Origin: Nitrobacter sp. NHB1
GTDB taxonomy: Bacteria > Pseudomonadota > Alphaproteobacteria > Rhizobiales > Xanthobacteraceae
Assembly: GCF_036964665.1 (NCBI RefSeq)
Contig: NZ_JBAMDA010000004.1
Coordinates: forward strand, 144,921 to 208,920
Reading direction: 5' to 3'
DNA length: 64,000 nucleotides
In this document: in pieces, positions 55,231-64,000 of the stretch
How the letters are laid out: the number at the start of each line of letters is the position of its first letter
Numbering within the stretch: position 1 is the first letter of the stretch
Made by a program: the position numbers and the translations under genes
Notes under the pieces: generated by a model
Databases searched by the model: none
What the model saw: only the letters and a program-made list of their open reading frames with translations
Told to the model about the DNA's origin: nothing

Positions 55231-55809
55231 CTCGGCGTTATCTTCCATCCGGGCCTGAAGGTAGACCCCGTCCGCCCACACGTACACGTATCGCCGTGCC
55301 GAGAGATCGCGCTTCTGCCAGGCGTCGTAATCCGCCTGCCACTCCGCCGTCAGCCGCGAGATCACGGCCGGCGACAAGTTCGGCGCGTCCTTGCCTAATA
55401 GGGCAGCGAGGGCCTCCTGGAAATCGCCGGTCGACACTCCGCGTAGGTAGAGAACCGGCAACAGCGCATCGAGGCTCTTCGTCCGCCGCGCCCATTTCGG
55501 CAGGATCGCCGAGGAAAATCGAATTTTCTCCTCCGCCTCCACGTCGCCTCGATCGCGCACCTTGGCGCGACGGACCTCGACAGGTCCGACTCCGGTCTGG
55601 ATCGCGCGATGCGGACCATGGCCGTGACGCACGATGCGGCCGCGACCATCCGCCAACTTTACGTCCTTCCACATGGCGACGAAGGCGTCGGCTTCGGCAA
55701 TCAGCACCTGAGCCAACATTCGGCGGGCACCTTCGCGGGCAAGTTCAGTCAGTGGATCGTCGATGGCGTCAGGCTGGCGGAAGGCAATGACAGTGCTATC
55801 TATCGACAT
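55231..55809 (-). pseudogene. IS256 transposase, 5' part
   Basis: ATG at 55809 (MSIDSTVIAFRQPDAIDDPL). N-terminal helices with AREGARRMLAQVLIAEADAF, VGPVEVRRAKVRDRGD, the first catalytic Asp in YVYVWADGVY, and LLGKDAPNLSPAVISRL. Ends at MEDNAE where the IS1111-type element begins; the reading continues at 53844. Confidence 0.87.
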
Positions 55810-55896
55810 GGCGTATCGCTCCTTTCGGGGAGGTTCTGGCAGGCTTGGACACCCGCCTCGATACGCCGCCTTCAATCAATCGTCGTCACCCAGATT

Positions 55897-56277
55897 CCGC
55901 CTTAGCTCTCGGTGCGAGCGGCGAACGGTTCGAGATTAAGGTGACGCCGAATGCTAGCCTCAGGGGAGGGCGCGTCAAAACTTCGCGCGAAAGCAGATTG
56001 TTTTATGGGAGCGGAAGCATGGTCCAATCCCCGACGGCCACATTCTGAAATGCATGCAATAGATTTAATTGGAGATCCGTCAAATTGTACCACCTCCCTC
56101 CTGGCGCAATTCCACGCCTGAGGAAGCGCGACTTCAGGCACGCCACGCCCGAATTGAGGCCTGCCGTTCTCATCGTTTCCAAACTGGAACACATCGCAGC
56201 GAGCAGGGGACAGTAGCAGTTCATCGCATCTGCCCCTAAGCACCTTTGGCCGAGCTACCGATTCGTTCTTTGGGAAC
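55897..56277. other. Intergenic region, nothing recognised
   Basis: About 380 bp beyond the IS256 end. A minus-strand open frame spans it, but its composition is not protein-like. The last part holds the promoter candidate of the next gene. Confidence 0.35.
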
Positions 56278-56304
56278 GGAACAGAGCCAGAGGGTGGAAC
56301 CGTT
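56278..56304 (+). promoter_or_regulatory. Candidate EcfG-type general stress promoter
   Basis: GGAAC (56278-56282), 18 bases, then CGTT (56301-56304), 41 bp before the DUF2171 start. The alphaproteobacterial EcfG consensus is GGAAC-N16/17-CGTT, so the spacing is one base long. A stress promoter would suit the downstream gene. Confidence 0.35.
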
Positions 56305-56344
56305 TCTCTCATCAAGCCTTGTCATGCGCACAAGAGAGACGGTT

Positions 56345-56575
56345 ATGGAAATCAAAGAGCATATGGAAGTCATCGGCGCCGATGGGGCTCATGTGGGCAC
56401 AGTGGACAAGGTTGAAGGTGGAAGGATTAAGCTAACCAAGAAGGACAGCGGTGAGGGTGCGCATAAGGGTCATCACCATTTCATCGATAAGGGTCTTATC
56501 GTTGGTGTGGAAGGCAACAAGGTGAGGTTGTCGGCGAATGGAAATGTCGCGGTAACGATGGAGGAAGAAAGATAG
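56345..56575 (+). CDS. DUF2171 domain protein (76 aa)
   Basis: Small soluble PRC-like beta-barrel: MEIKEHMEVIGADGAHVGTV, DKVEGGRIKLTKKDSGEG, HHHFIDKGLIVGVEGNKVRL. DUF2171 proteins are short stress-associated proteins in alphaproteobacteria. The ATG at 56345 is chosen because the domain starts there. A sequence like that before the gene (attcgttcttt-g-gaacg) recurs just after it at about 56620. Confidence 0.85.
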   Translation: MEIKEHMEVIGADGAHVGTVDKVEGGRIKLTKKDSGEGAHKGHHHFIDKGLIVGVEGNKVRLSANGNVAVTMEEER

Positions 56576-56715
56576 GCAACCTGCCGTTAAGACTCTCCAA
56601 GTGGATTTTCTCGATTACGATTCGTTCTTTGAGAACGAATTAGCGTCGTATCAGAACCCGCCGTTACTCCTCATTAAGGGGTCGGCGCGATGGTGAGCGA
56701 GAACAGGACTTGAAC

Positions 56716-57090
56716 ATGTCGACGAAAAATAGAGCCCCCAGGCCAACCAAAACAACCAACAACAGCAGGACCAGAACAACCGGTAGGACCAGAACAAAAA
56801 GCAGGCCGAGAGAAGAGGACGTAGGACCAAGGATAGAAGACATTCGGCCTGAAGGATTGCAGATGCACGTGCCGGCGCCCCCGCAGCAGGCTCAGCCAGC
56901 AATCAGCATCGTGGCCGTCGAACAGCTTCTGCGGGCTTACGGCTGCGCAGCCAATGTGCGCCGCGACGAGAGCGGGCAAGTGGTTGCCATGGCCGCCAAC
57001 CCGAGAATGCAGGCGGAGGTGGATAGGCGATTGCAAGAGGTGCTAAGAATGAACGTCAATACCGAGAACCCTCAAAGGGGTAGACGCTGA
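56716..57090 (+). CDS. Hypothetical basic protein (124 aa)
   Basis: ATG at 56716. A Thr/Arg/Lys-rich disordered first third (NRAPRPTKTTNNSRTRTTGR) is followed by a small folded part: ISIVAVEQLLRAYGCAANVR, QVVAMAANPRMQAEVDRRLQ. No known family. The N-terminal basic tail could bind nucleic acid; this is a guess. Confidence 0.5.
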   Translation: MSTKNRAPRPTKTTNNSRTRTTGRTRTKSRPREEDVGPRIEDIRPEGLQMHVPAPPQQAQPAISIVAVEQLLRAYGCAANVRRDESGQVVAMAANPRMQAEVDRRLQEVLRMNVNTENPQRGRR

Positions 57091-57690
57091 CCACATATCT
57101 CCGGACGTGGAACGTCTCGGCCCCGGCACCGTTTGTGACAAGCGCTCGCACCGCGCGTCTCGCGTGACGGAATGGAAGCCACCCAGCGCTTCCTCCGGTC
57201 ACTTTGCCGCTCTTCCGCCGTCGGCAATCCAGTTGAGTTCGCCGACGAGGCGTTTGCCGCGCCGTCAGACCGGGCACCTGCTAGCGGCGGGTTAGCGAAA
57301 CGGTCCGATGAGACCGCGGGGAAGCTACTCACCTGATCCATATGCGTCCCCTTTTCACTAGGATCGACAGAGGTTCTCAGACTCACCGTAAGCGGCGTCA
57401 ACAAGAGTGCAGTTACATCCCGCTATGAGTGACAGAATTTGACTGTCCGGTATCGCCGCGGGACGGCGCCTCTGCTGCGAGTTGCCCCGAAGCTGTGCCG
57501 CGAATTTTGCCCCGTCCGATTGATTAGGCCCTGATGCGAGGCGCTGGGTCGCTTCATTGAACATGGATTCCGCGTGGGTCCGTCCAAGCTGGCGAGCAGC
57601 CCATACGTTGCGCCTCGCAAGCTCTCCGACCGCATCGGAAATCTCGCCTTGCGAACCCGGCAACGGATTAGCCGGAAACAACGCATCAAC
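57091..57690. other. 600-bp region, nothing recognised
   Basis: Several open frames overlap on both strands without ribosome sites or family resemblance. Probably decayed DNA preceding the DDE element fragment. Confidence 0.35.
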
Positions 57691-57694
57691 CGCC

Positions 57695-57950
57695 TTCTTT
57701 GTCGTCTGATCGCGCTACGTTACCTGATCCGGGACCGCGATGGCGCATACGGCCAAATATTCATGTGTCGGGTTCGGTCCATCGGTATTCGAGATCGCCC
57801 GACGTCTCCTCGCTCACCCTGGCAAAACGCATACGCCGAACGGCTGATCGGATCGATCCGCAGGGAATGCGTTGATCATATCGTGGTATTCGGCGAACGC
57901 CATCTGTGCCATGTGCTACTCTCGTACGTACATGAGCTATTACAATCCTG
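57695..57950 (+). mobile_element. DDE (integrase-core) transposase central fragment
   Basis: RYLIRDRDGAYGQIFMCRVR (second catalytic Asp), SPRSPWQNAYAERLIGSIRR (catalytic Glu), ECVDHIVVFGERHLCHVLLS. It breaks off before the YYNGTRTHLSL motif that would follow. The same element is represented at 22440, 60590 and 60765. Confidence 0.78.
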
Positions 57951-57969
57951 TTTCATAACACACATCTGT

Positions 57970-60042
57970 CTATGTGATTGGAGAGAAGAGGCTTTGCTGA
58001 TCTGGATGCGATCCCGTGGGGTGATTTGGGTTTTGCCTCGCGCGACGAACGAGGCGCTGAGCCGCCGGTTCGCTGAGCGTTGATCGGCTGAAGATCCAAG
58101 GACCATCCGGCAGAGGATGACCCGCCTCGATCTCGCCCGCTGCGGCGGCGAGCCTAAGCGTCTTCGGTGCAATGCCGAGCAAACCCGCCGCCTTGTTCAG
58201 ATTAAGCCATGGCTCGTTCCCATCCGGCGCCGGCCGAAAGACCGGGATCTTATGATGCGACCTGAGCGCGGTGACCCGCTCCCGTATCCAGCGATTGCCG
58301 TGGCCGGTCACCAGGCCGTTCCGGTTGAGAATGCCGGCGATCAGATCATCATTGGCGATGAGAACCAGTTGGCGGACGGCGGCCAGCATGTCGGCGGAGA
58401 TGCTATTGCGCTGTCCGCGGCGGCGCCTCGGCAGGCGCAGTTCGGTATGAACGCCGCCCATCCAATGGGTCAGGAGAACGATCTCTGACGCTTCGTCATC
58501 GATATCGGCGACCACCTCGTGGATGACGGTGCGCACGATTCGCTTCTTGAGCCTCGCGTCGGTCGACGGCGCCGACCAGACCGCCTTGAGATCAGCGGCC
58601 AGCGCGGCGAGGTGGACTGGCGCCCGTGATGGTGCCGATGTCGCGGCATCATGCGCGGCAATCCTGATCTCGATCTCGCCGACACGTGTGAGCGCGCCGT
58701 TCCATCGCAACTCCAGTTCCGCCGCGATCAGGCGGTTCTGCGGATCGACGGCATCGTACTGCCGGAATGCCCGATCGGCGCTGTAGCGCGCCGCCTCGAG
58801 GTCGCGCACCAGCGCCTCACGAACCTGATCGCGGCGGTTGGCCGCTTGTGCTTCGGCCTCGACGGCCGTAGCTATCGCTCCCGGTTCGACAACCCGCAGA
58901 AGAGCTTCCTCGATGGCGTCGTCGACACGCAATCCTCCGAATGCGATGCAGCGTGGCTCGCCATTGTCGAGCGAACCCCGCCAACAGGAATAGCGCGGAA
59001 TGTTATGCTTGGCGCCGGTGTAGCGAATCGTCAGCTTGCGTCCACAACGCCGGCAGCGGACAAGGCCGGCGAGCAAAGCGTCGCCGTGCTTCGGCGCTCC
59101 GTGATGTCGGCCTGTGGGCATGTTGTCGCGCACCATCTTGCGGATCGCCTCCGACCGCTCCCAGCTGACGTAACCCACATGGACGCCTGGGATCAGCGCC
59201 AGCCATTCGGCTCGCGCCTTACGACGGCGGCTGGGTCGGATCACGCCTGCTGCGTCATATCCTGTCGCGACACGACTCTTACCATAGGCGTAGGCGCCGC
59301 CGTAGATCGGGTTCTCGATCATCCGGTGGATGGTCGCATAATTGGGCCTGCGCCAGACCACGTCACCGTTGTTGCGCTTGGCGGGCAAGTCCAGCCCATG
59401 CTCGATGAACCAGAGCAGGGCTTGCCGGACACTGCCGAGCTCGGCGACCTTGTCGAAGACCAGAATGACGGCTTCCTGGACACGGCGATCGGGATCCTTC
59501 TCGAGCCTGTCGCCGACCTTCACAAAGCCGACCGGGGCCGCGACGATGAGTTCGCCGCGCCGGGCCTTCTCATAGCGGGCCGACAGGGAACGCTGGCGCA
59601 GAAGATCGAGCTCATACTCGTTGAGGCTGCCCTTCAATCCCAGCAACAGCCGGTCGTTGCCCTGACGCGGCGCATAGACCATCTCCTGATCGATCAGCAC
59701 GGTATCGACGACGCGGCACATCTCGATCAGCTGCTGCCAGTCGCGGCTGTTGCGGGCGAAACGCGAGACTTCCCGCGCCGCGACCGCACCGACCTTGCCC
59801 AGGCAGACCTCGGCCACCATTCGATCAAAGCCGGCGCGCGCGACGCCGCCCGCCGCCGAGCGCCCGAGATCGTCATCGACCGTTTCGATGCGAGACCAGC
59901 CCAGCGCCGTCAGACGATCGCGCATCGCATATTGCAAGGCGCTGCTCTCGCGATTGTGGAGAACCTGATGGGCGGAGGACTGCCGGACATACAGGATCGC
60001 CTTGCGCTCCAGATGGTGCGGCCTGATCTTCTCAGACATCAT
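57970..60042 (-). CDS. Large serine recombinase
   Basis: 690 residues. N-terminal resolvase catalytic domain with the nucleophile Ser in [12 protein letters not shown] (Ser22/23), [39 protein letters not shown]. Recombinase domain about 180-290 ([20 protein letters not shown]). Zinc ribbon about 325-375 ([19 protein letters not shown]). Then a long coiled coil and a C-terminal helix-turn-helix-like region ([20 protein letters not shown]). Integrates or excises its element through a serine-DNA link. Overlaps the small upstream gene by 11 bp. Confidence 0.93.
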   Translation of the reverse strand: MMSEKIRPHHLERKAILYVRQSSAHQVLHNRESSALQYAMRDRLTALGWSRIETVDDDLGRSAAGGVARAGFDRMVAEVCLGKVGAVAAREVSRFARNSRDWQQLIEMCRVVDTVLIDQEMVYAPRQGNDRLLLGLKGSLNEYELDLLRQRSLSARYEKARRGELIVAAPVGFVKVGDRLEKDPDRRVQEAVILVFDKVAELGSVRQALLWFIEHGLDLPAKRNNGDVVWRRPNYATIHRMIENPIYGGAYAYGKSRVATGYDAAGVIRPSRRRKARAEWLALIPGVHVGYVSWERSEAIRKMVRDNMPTGRHHGAPKHGDALLAGLVRCRRCGRKLTIRYTGAKHNIPRYSCWRGSLDNGEPRCIAFGGLRVDDAIEEALLRVVEPGAIATAVEAEAQAANRRDQVREALVRDLEAARYSADRAFRQYDAVDPQNRLIAAELELRWNGALTRVGEIEIRIAAHDAATSAPSRAPVHLAALAADLKAVWSAPSTDARLKKRIVRTVIHEVVADIDDEASEIVLLTHWMGGVHTELRLPRRRRGQRNSISADMLAAVRQLVLIANDDLIAGILNRNGLVTGHGNRWIRERVTALRSHHKIPVFRPAPDGNEPWLNLNKAAGLLGIAPKTLRLAAAAGEIEAGHPLPDGPWIFSRSTLSEPAAQRLVRRARQNPNHPTGSHPDQQSLFSPIT

Positions 60043-60256
60043 GACGCATCTCCTCCCGTTCCCGAACGAGGTCGCCGTCGGCGTGGCCGAAGATCAGGCG
60101 GACCAGCAGCTTCGTCAGCGTATGGCGCGTCTCGGCGGGCAACGCCTGCCATTGCGGCGTCTGCGCCGCGGCGTAGGGCGGGTCGCAGAACAGATCGAAC
60201 TGACGTGCATTGCTGTGAGGATGGCGATGAGCGGTAGGCGGGCGTGGCATGGACAT
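60032..60256 (-). CDS. Recombinase-associated small protein (74 aa)
   Basis: 74 residues ending inside the recombinase gene (11-bp overlap). Contains [20 protein letters not shown] and [20 protein letters not shown], a pattern found in short proteins encoded directly upstream of large serine recombinases or transposases in rhizobia. Probably an accessory factor of the element. Function unknown. Confidence 0.75.
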   Translation of the reverse strand: MSMPRPPTAHRHPHSNARQFDLFCDPPYAAAQTPQWQALPAETRHTLTKLLVRLIFGHADGDLVREREEMRHDV

Positions 60257-60289
60257 CTCCCCGATTCGTGTCGTGAGAGCCCAATGCTG

Positions 60290-60590
60290 CGCTTGAATCC
60301 CGCAATTGCGATGGTGCGCCCGAAACGGACGTCACATCCTGCAGCAGCGTTGCCAAGGCGGTCAGCACCGCAATGTCAACATAGGGTGCGGCGCCGACAC
60401 ACCAGGCCGCCCGATCGAACATCCACGCCGGAATCTCCAGCCATCGCGCGGATGCCCGACCAATGAGGCTGCACCGGAAAACTTCTCCGCCAGCCTTCTC
60501 GATGACCTCATGAATATGGACCAGGCATCCGGCCCATGGATGCCACGGATAAAGAAGCTCGCGCTCCTCGGTCCCGTGGGCGTTCTGTCG
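60290..60590 (-). pseudogene. Recombinase-module accessory ORF remnant (copy B)
   Basis: A frame with GCLVHIHEVIEKAGGEVFRC, SLIGRASARWLEIPAWMFDR and TALATLLQDVTSVSGAPSQ. Located just upstream of the two-gene recombinase unit, so it is probably that element's third gene, now fused at its start to transposase debris. Homologous copy at 22118-22440. Confidence 0.5.
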
Positions 60591-60745
60591 TCGTGTTGTA
60601 CAACGGCACGCGCACCCATTTGTCATTAAACGAGGACGCGCCGATGTCACGCGCCGCCGAAACAGCCAGACGCATTCTCTGTCGTCCGAGTCTGGGCGGA
60701 CAGCACCATCGATATGCCAGGGTTTGATTTGCGGTAGGCACAGGC
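60590..60745 (+). mobile_element. DDE transposase 3' fragment (copy B)
   Basis: VVLYNGTRTHLSLNEDAPMS, RAAETARRILCRPSLGGQHH: the end of the same DDE transposase found at 57695. Joined to accessory-ORF DNA as at 22440. Confidence 0.7.
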
Positions 60746-60764
60746 TGGGAGCAAATCCCTCGTT

Positions 60765-61080
60765 ACCTGATCCGGGATCGCGATGGCGCATATGGCGAAA
60801 TATTCATACGCCGGGTTCGATCCATCGGCAGGCATTCGAGATCGTCCGAGATCTCCTCGCTCACCCTGACAAAACGCATACGCCGAACGGCTGATCAGAT
60901 CGATCCGCAAAGGAATGCGTCGATCATATCGTGGTATTACTACAACGGCACGCGCATCCATTTGTCATTAAACAAGGGCGCGCCGATGTTACGCCTCGCC
61001 GAGACAGCCGGATGCATTAGCTGTCGTCCGATTCTGGGCGGACTGCACCATCAATATCCCAGGGTTTGATTCGCGGTAGG
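60765..61080 (+). mobile_element. DDE transposase fragment with internal deletion (copy C)
   Basis: Begins YLIRDRDGAYGEIFIRRVRS as at 57695, then has a frameshift after RSIG, loses the segment between HIVV and YYNGTR, and continues to the end (HLSLNKGAPMLRLAETAG, LGGLHHQYPR). It directly follows copy B, giving a tandem of defective pieces. Confidence 0.72.
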
Positions 61081-61129
61081 CCCAAGTTGGAGGCCGAGCA
61101 CTTGGTCGAAGCCGGGCTGGTCGAGATAA

Positions 61130-61260
61130 CTGGCGACACTGAAAGACCCACCTTGCAATGAATCTGTAGCATGACATGTAGTCCATGGTCTTGGCCACGT
61201 CATTGCCGCGCGAGAGCTTGGCGCGCTGCTCACGCCTCCGTATCGGTGGCGTCAAATTTC
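61130..61260 (-). mobile_element. IS66 TnpC scrap
   Basis: Minus-strand RREQRAKLSRGNDVAKTMDY matches the late part of IS66 TnpC (LSRGNDVAKAMDYMLKRW). A few tens of codons. Confidence 0.5.
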
Positions 61261-61855
61261 CGGTCCTCAAGGATATCGACAAGTTCGTCCTCGCGGACAG
61301 GGCATCACCGGCTACGCGTCGCTGCATCGTGACCGGCGCGAGCAGCTGGAAAAGCTGCGAACCGGCGATGGATGGCAGATGTCTACGACGCGCATCGCGA
61401 GCACCGAAGCGGAGACCGCGCTGGCGTAGGTTCACGGTCTGATGGATGCACACTCACGACAAAACATAGGCTGAAAACAAAAATGGCGGCCTCCGGGCCA
61501 CCGTTCTGGCAGTCACCACATCTGACGATAGTAGGCAAATTTCCGCAGCGTTGCGTCGCAGCGCACCGGAACGATCCATGGCAGCACCAGCCGCATGATC
61601 CAGTTGGCGATCGGGGAGACGTGCTGCACAGAAAGATCGATCGGGTTGGCCGATGGGCATGTGCAGCTTAGGATCGCAATTCAACCCGCTGCCGAAGCGC
61701 TTGTGGCCATGGATCATAGCCCAGCGGGTCGCGTGAAATGTAGTGATAGAGATGGAGGTCGAGCGGGAAGAATGAATAAATCAATGACCCGATGGAACCT
61801 TCATTCGGAGTTAGGCTTGTGCTGGATAGGCAGATTCTCAAACCGGGATAGGTTG
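61261..61855. other. Intergenic region, nothing recognised
   Basis: A minus-strand frame at about 61580-61680 has a hydrophobic run (ANWIMRLVLPWIVPVRC) but no gene context. No RNA or repeat was seen. Confidence 0.3.
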
Positions 61856-62182
61856 ATGCGTATTCGTTTCGCCTCGAGCGAGATCCTGGCGTGCAGTATG
61901 ATGGCGGGCAGTGCCTTCGCACAAACCCTTACTCCACGAGATCCCAATACCGCCCTAGCTGCTACGGCAGCCAACCCCGGCGTTGGTCTCCCACACAGAA
62001 ATGTGACGAGCTTCGAAACTCATCGGCGTGAACGCTACAATGAGCAAAGCGAAAAGCTCGGCGACATTAACGCTGATACAAATTCTCGACCGGCTTACAT
62101 CGGTCGCCTTGGAACCAGCGCGAAATTCCGACGAAAATGGCGTCCAGTTCACGGGGTCATGAGCGGGACAAGGAGCAACTGA
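61856..62182 (+). CDS. Small exported hypothetical protein (108 aa)
   Basis: ATG at 61856 gives a signal-like start (MRIRFASSEILACSMMAGSA, cleavage likely after SAFA), then a polar mature part TLTPRDPNTALAATAANPGV...RRERYNEQSEKLGDIN. The composition suggests a secreted protein; the C-terminus may be altered. No family recognised. Confidence 0.45.
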   Translation: MRIRFASSEILACSMMAGSAFAQTLTPRDPNTALAATAANPGVGLPHRNVTSFETHRRERYNEQSEKLGDINADTNSRPAYIGRLGTSAKFRRKWRPVHGVMSGTRSN

Positions 62183-62318
62183 AATCCATGCAGCAGTTCA
62201 AATACAGTTCCTACAACTAGTCATCGACCGTAGCGCCTCACGGAACTGAGGTGCTCTGATCATAAGACTCTTCTGATCAGGCATTCGCTTATGACCTTAA
62301 CACCTTCGGAGATATGAA

Positions 62319-62570
62319 ATGGAAAGCGCAGGAGTGGGCTGGTTAGCGGCAATCATCATAGGCGGTATCGCTGGATGGCTTGCCGAGATGTTCATGAAAA
62401 GCAACATGGGCGTCTTGATGAATATCGTGCTCGGTATTGTCGGAGCGGCCATTGCCAGTGCCGTGTTCGGTATGCTCGGCATTAGTTTTGGGGGGTGGAT
62501 CGGCTATCTGATCGCTGGATTTATCGGGGCCTGCATACTGATCGCGATTGTACGAGCAATTAGGCACTAA
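62319..62570 (+). CDS. GlsB/YeaQ/YmgE family stress-response membrane protein
   Basis: 83 residues, three membrane helices with glycine-zipper character: GWLAAIIIGGIAGWLAEMFM, MGVLMNIVLGIVGAAIASAV, FGGWIGYLIAGFIGACILIA. Transglycosylase-associated protein family of the inner membrane, commonly induced by general stress. Complete. No operon partner. Confidence 0.9.
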   Translation: MESAGVGWLAAIIIGGIAGWLAEMFMKSNMGVLMNIVLGIVGAAIASAVFGMLGISFGGWIGYLIAGFIGACILIAIVRAIRH

Positions 62571-62901
62571 CCCGTCCTATTCGTAAGAGTGCGGTTGGCT
62601 CATGGAACAAACGGAGGATCAATGGAAAACCTGTAATAGGGACACGGCCGTCGCAGGAGTTTTTCGATGAAACAACTTTGCCTGGCCCGCTAAATCCAGT
62701 TGAACATTGAGTGTCCCCGAAAACCAAAAGGGGAAGTGGAGAAGGTTTCCGGGGTCCGAGCGACAATCCGATGCCTCTTCATCGTGTTCCCGGAGACGAC
62801 CGGACATCCGTCTGGCTTCAATGCAGCAAAATCGGCCCGCACGGAACTGGCCCTCCTCCAGGGACTTGACCGTTGGGCCAATGTGATCTCGGAGAACGAC
62901 C
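62571..62901. other. Intergenic region, nothing recognised
   Basis: 330 bp between two small stress genes, with no supported ORF. Probably promoter and leader of the glycine-zipper gene. Confidence 0.35.
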
Positions 62902-63120
62902 ATGAAAGTAATTTTTGCCTCGGTTTGCTTGCTGGCACTCACCTCCTTCTCGCCGGCGGAGGCAAAGGGGTGCATCAAGGGCGCCATCGTCGGCGGCGTT
63001 GCTGGCCATGTGGCTGGCCATGGCAAGCTGGGCGCTGCGGCGGGCTGTGTGGTCGGCCATCACGAAGCCAACAAGCCAAAATCCAGATCGAACGCGCGAG
63101 CCCCGTCGGGACAGAAGTAG
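62902..63120 (+). CDS. Small exported glycine-zipper protein (72 aa)
   Basis: GGAGAACGACC ribosome site before the ATG. Signal peptide MKVIFASVCLLALTSFSPAEA, then KGCIKGAIVGGVAGHVAGHG and LGAAAGCVVGHHEANK, with a two-Cys glycine-zipper core, and a basic tail. A family of short periplasmic or outer-membrane-associated proteins in rhizobia. Function unknown. Confidence 0.78.
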   Translation: MKVIFASVCLLALTSFSPAEAKGCIKGAIVGGVAGHVAGHGKLGAAAGCVVGHHEANKPKSRSNARAPSGQK

Positions 63121-63234
63121 GCGATCGGGCGACGCATTGAAAGCGACCGAGGCGGAATGAACGCGCTATGAGGGACCCGGTCCCATTGCGAAAGTCACAT
63201 CTTCCAACTGGACGATGGTTCCAGACGGTAGACG

Positions 63235-64000
63235 TTAATGGGGCACCTCCTGCCCGACCGTTGTAGATGAGGTAGTCCGAGCCAGCTTCAACGGCGCTTC
63301 TTTGTCCACATCACTCGTTGTAATGGTGGCTATGACATCGGCGGCCATCGTTTCGAGCAATGCGACTTCATTGTCTTCCAGGGTGCGGGGTTTGGAGTCG
63401 AGAATGCACAGCGCTCCGATTATCAGACCGTCGGCTGCGCGTAGCGGCGAACCGGCGTAGAAGCGCATGTTCCATTGCTCGATCGTCTCGTTATCGGCAA
63501 AGCGCGGATCACGCTCGATATCCGAAACGACTAGCGTCTCGTCGTTGGCCACGACGTAGTTGCAGATCGCATGATCGCGGTCCATCGGCAGCAGCGTGCC
63601 TGCATTATCGGTGATGACGTCTGGCAATTTTCCACTCTGTCCGACGAAGTATTCGCGACCCTCATCGATAGCGGTGATCACGGCAACGCTGGCGTTGAAT
63701 ACGTCGGCGGCACGCTTGGCGAGTGCATCCAGAGCTTCGCGTTTATCACCCTTCAAGACCCCGGTCGCTTTTAGCACGTCGACACGCTCTGCGTCGTTGT
63801 CAGGCACGGTGGCGTTTTGGGCCGCCCTGGCTTCTTCGGGGTCGATGATGCGGTGAATACGACGAACCGCCTCCTCAACCGAAGTCACGACAGTATCGGC
63901 TTTGAGCGCTGAAAGGGATTCGTCAGTCAGCAGTTCCGGCGGCGCGTTCCATAGCGCAAGGACAATGCGCAGATTCGGCCATCGTCTTCGCAGACGCCAA
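63235..64000 (-). CDS. GAF-domain protein, 5' end beyond the window
   Basis: The stop is at 63235; the frame stays open to the window end. Residues nearest the edge (LRRRWPNLRIVLALWNAPPE, ADTVVTSVEEAVRRIHRII) resemble the cytoplasmic tail of large AI-2E-type permeases of Bradyrhizobium. A GAF domain of about 150 residues follows (LDALAKRAADVFNASVAVIT, REYFVGQSGKLPD, ICNYVVANDETLVVSDIERD, FYAGSPLRAADGLIIGALCI). A sensor domain binding a small ligand is likely. The gene therefore extends upstream; a GTG at 63888 is not needed as a start. Confidence 0.8.
   Translation of the reverse strand, partial: WRLRRRWPNLRIVLALWNAPPELLTDESLSALKADTVVTSVEEAVRRIHRIIDPEEARAAQNATVPDNDAERVDVLKATGVLKGDKREALDALAKRAADVFNASVAVITAIDEGREYFVGQSGKLPDVITDNAGTLLPMDRDHAICNYVVANDETLVVSDIERDPRFADNETIEQWNMRFYAGSPLRAADGLIIGALCILDSKPRTLEDNEVALLETMAADVIATITTSDVDKEAPLKLARTTSSTTVGQEVPH

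Larger units (their letters stand above)
53140..55896 (-). mobile_element. IS256-family element interrupted by an IS1111-type element
   Basis: Terminal inverted repeats tttgggtgacgaggttga (53141-53158) and tcgtcgtcacccagatt (about 55879-55895, reverse complement) bound an IS256 element of about 1.37 kb once the 1,386-bp IS1111-type insert (53845-55230) is removed. Both lie on the minus strand. The transposase is split by the insertion and carries a frameshift. Confidence 0.85.

Noticed and set aside
55902..56315. 137-codon minus-strand frame upstream of the DUF2171 gene
   Set aside because: No family resemblance, unusual composition, and it overlaps the probable promoter of the DUF2171 gene.
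58651..60237. 528-codon plus-strand open frame opposite the serine recombinase
   Set aside because: The minus-strand recombinase has all catalytic and zinc-binding motifs. The plus frame is its shadow.

Overview
The window reads as an IS-rich accessory island from an alphaproteobacterium of the Bradyrhizobium / Rhodopseudomonas / Afipia type (Nitrobacteraceae). This is inferred from high GC, alphaproteobacterial-looking small stress proteins (PRC-barrel, DUF1236, DUF2171, DUF3775, GlsB/YeaQ), and the many IS21, IS66, IS110/IS1111, IS256, IS5 and IS3 elements and fragments. No rRNA or tRNA gene was seen.

Layout. 1-11.8 kb: a truncated tyrosine recombinase, then a nest of transposons. Two 2,611-bp IS21-family copies lie in inverted orientation. 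One splits a SAM-methyltransferase gene and the other splits the istA gene of a second, different IS21 element. Each has its own target duplication, so both broken genes can be rejoined on paper. An intact IS110 element follows. 11.8-28.6 kb: small stress or membrane genes, a CPA1 cation/proton antiporter, prophage tail debris, an IS66 element and many IS fragments. 28.7-31.3 kb: a large autotransporter. 31.4-34.6 kb: more debris, a ribbon-helix-helix regulator, an exported PRC-barrel protein and a protein of the Anabaena sensory rhodopsin transducer family.

35.06-46.75 kb is the functional core. It is a run of twelve genes, nearly all overlapping by 4 bp, that encodes an alternative complex III (ActA-F), a small membrane protein of unknown role, a SCO-type copper chaperone, and a caa3-type cytochrome c oxidase with an A2-type subunit I and a heme-c-fused subunit II. 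Together these would form a self-contained quinol to cytochrome c to O2 branch that bypasses the bc1 complex. A frameshifted short-chain dehydrogenase follows directly.

47.8-56 kb: decayed fragments of glycogen/glucan genes (GH15, debranching enzyme; a phosphoglucomutase scrap lies at 28.5 kb), a frameshifted phage terminase, a RelB/ParE-type toxin-antitoxin pair, and an IS256 element interrupted by an IS1111-type element. 56-64 kb: DUF2171 and other small stress proteins, an intact large serine recombinase module, fragments of a DDE element, a GlsB/YeaQ-type membrane protein, a glycine-zipper protein and a GAF-domain protein that runs off the window.
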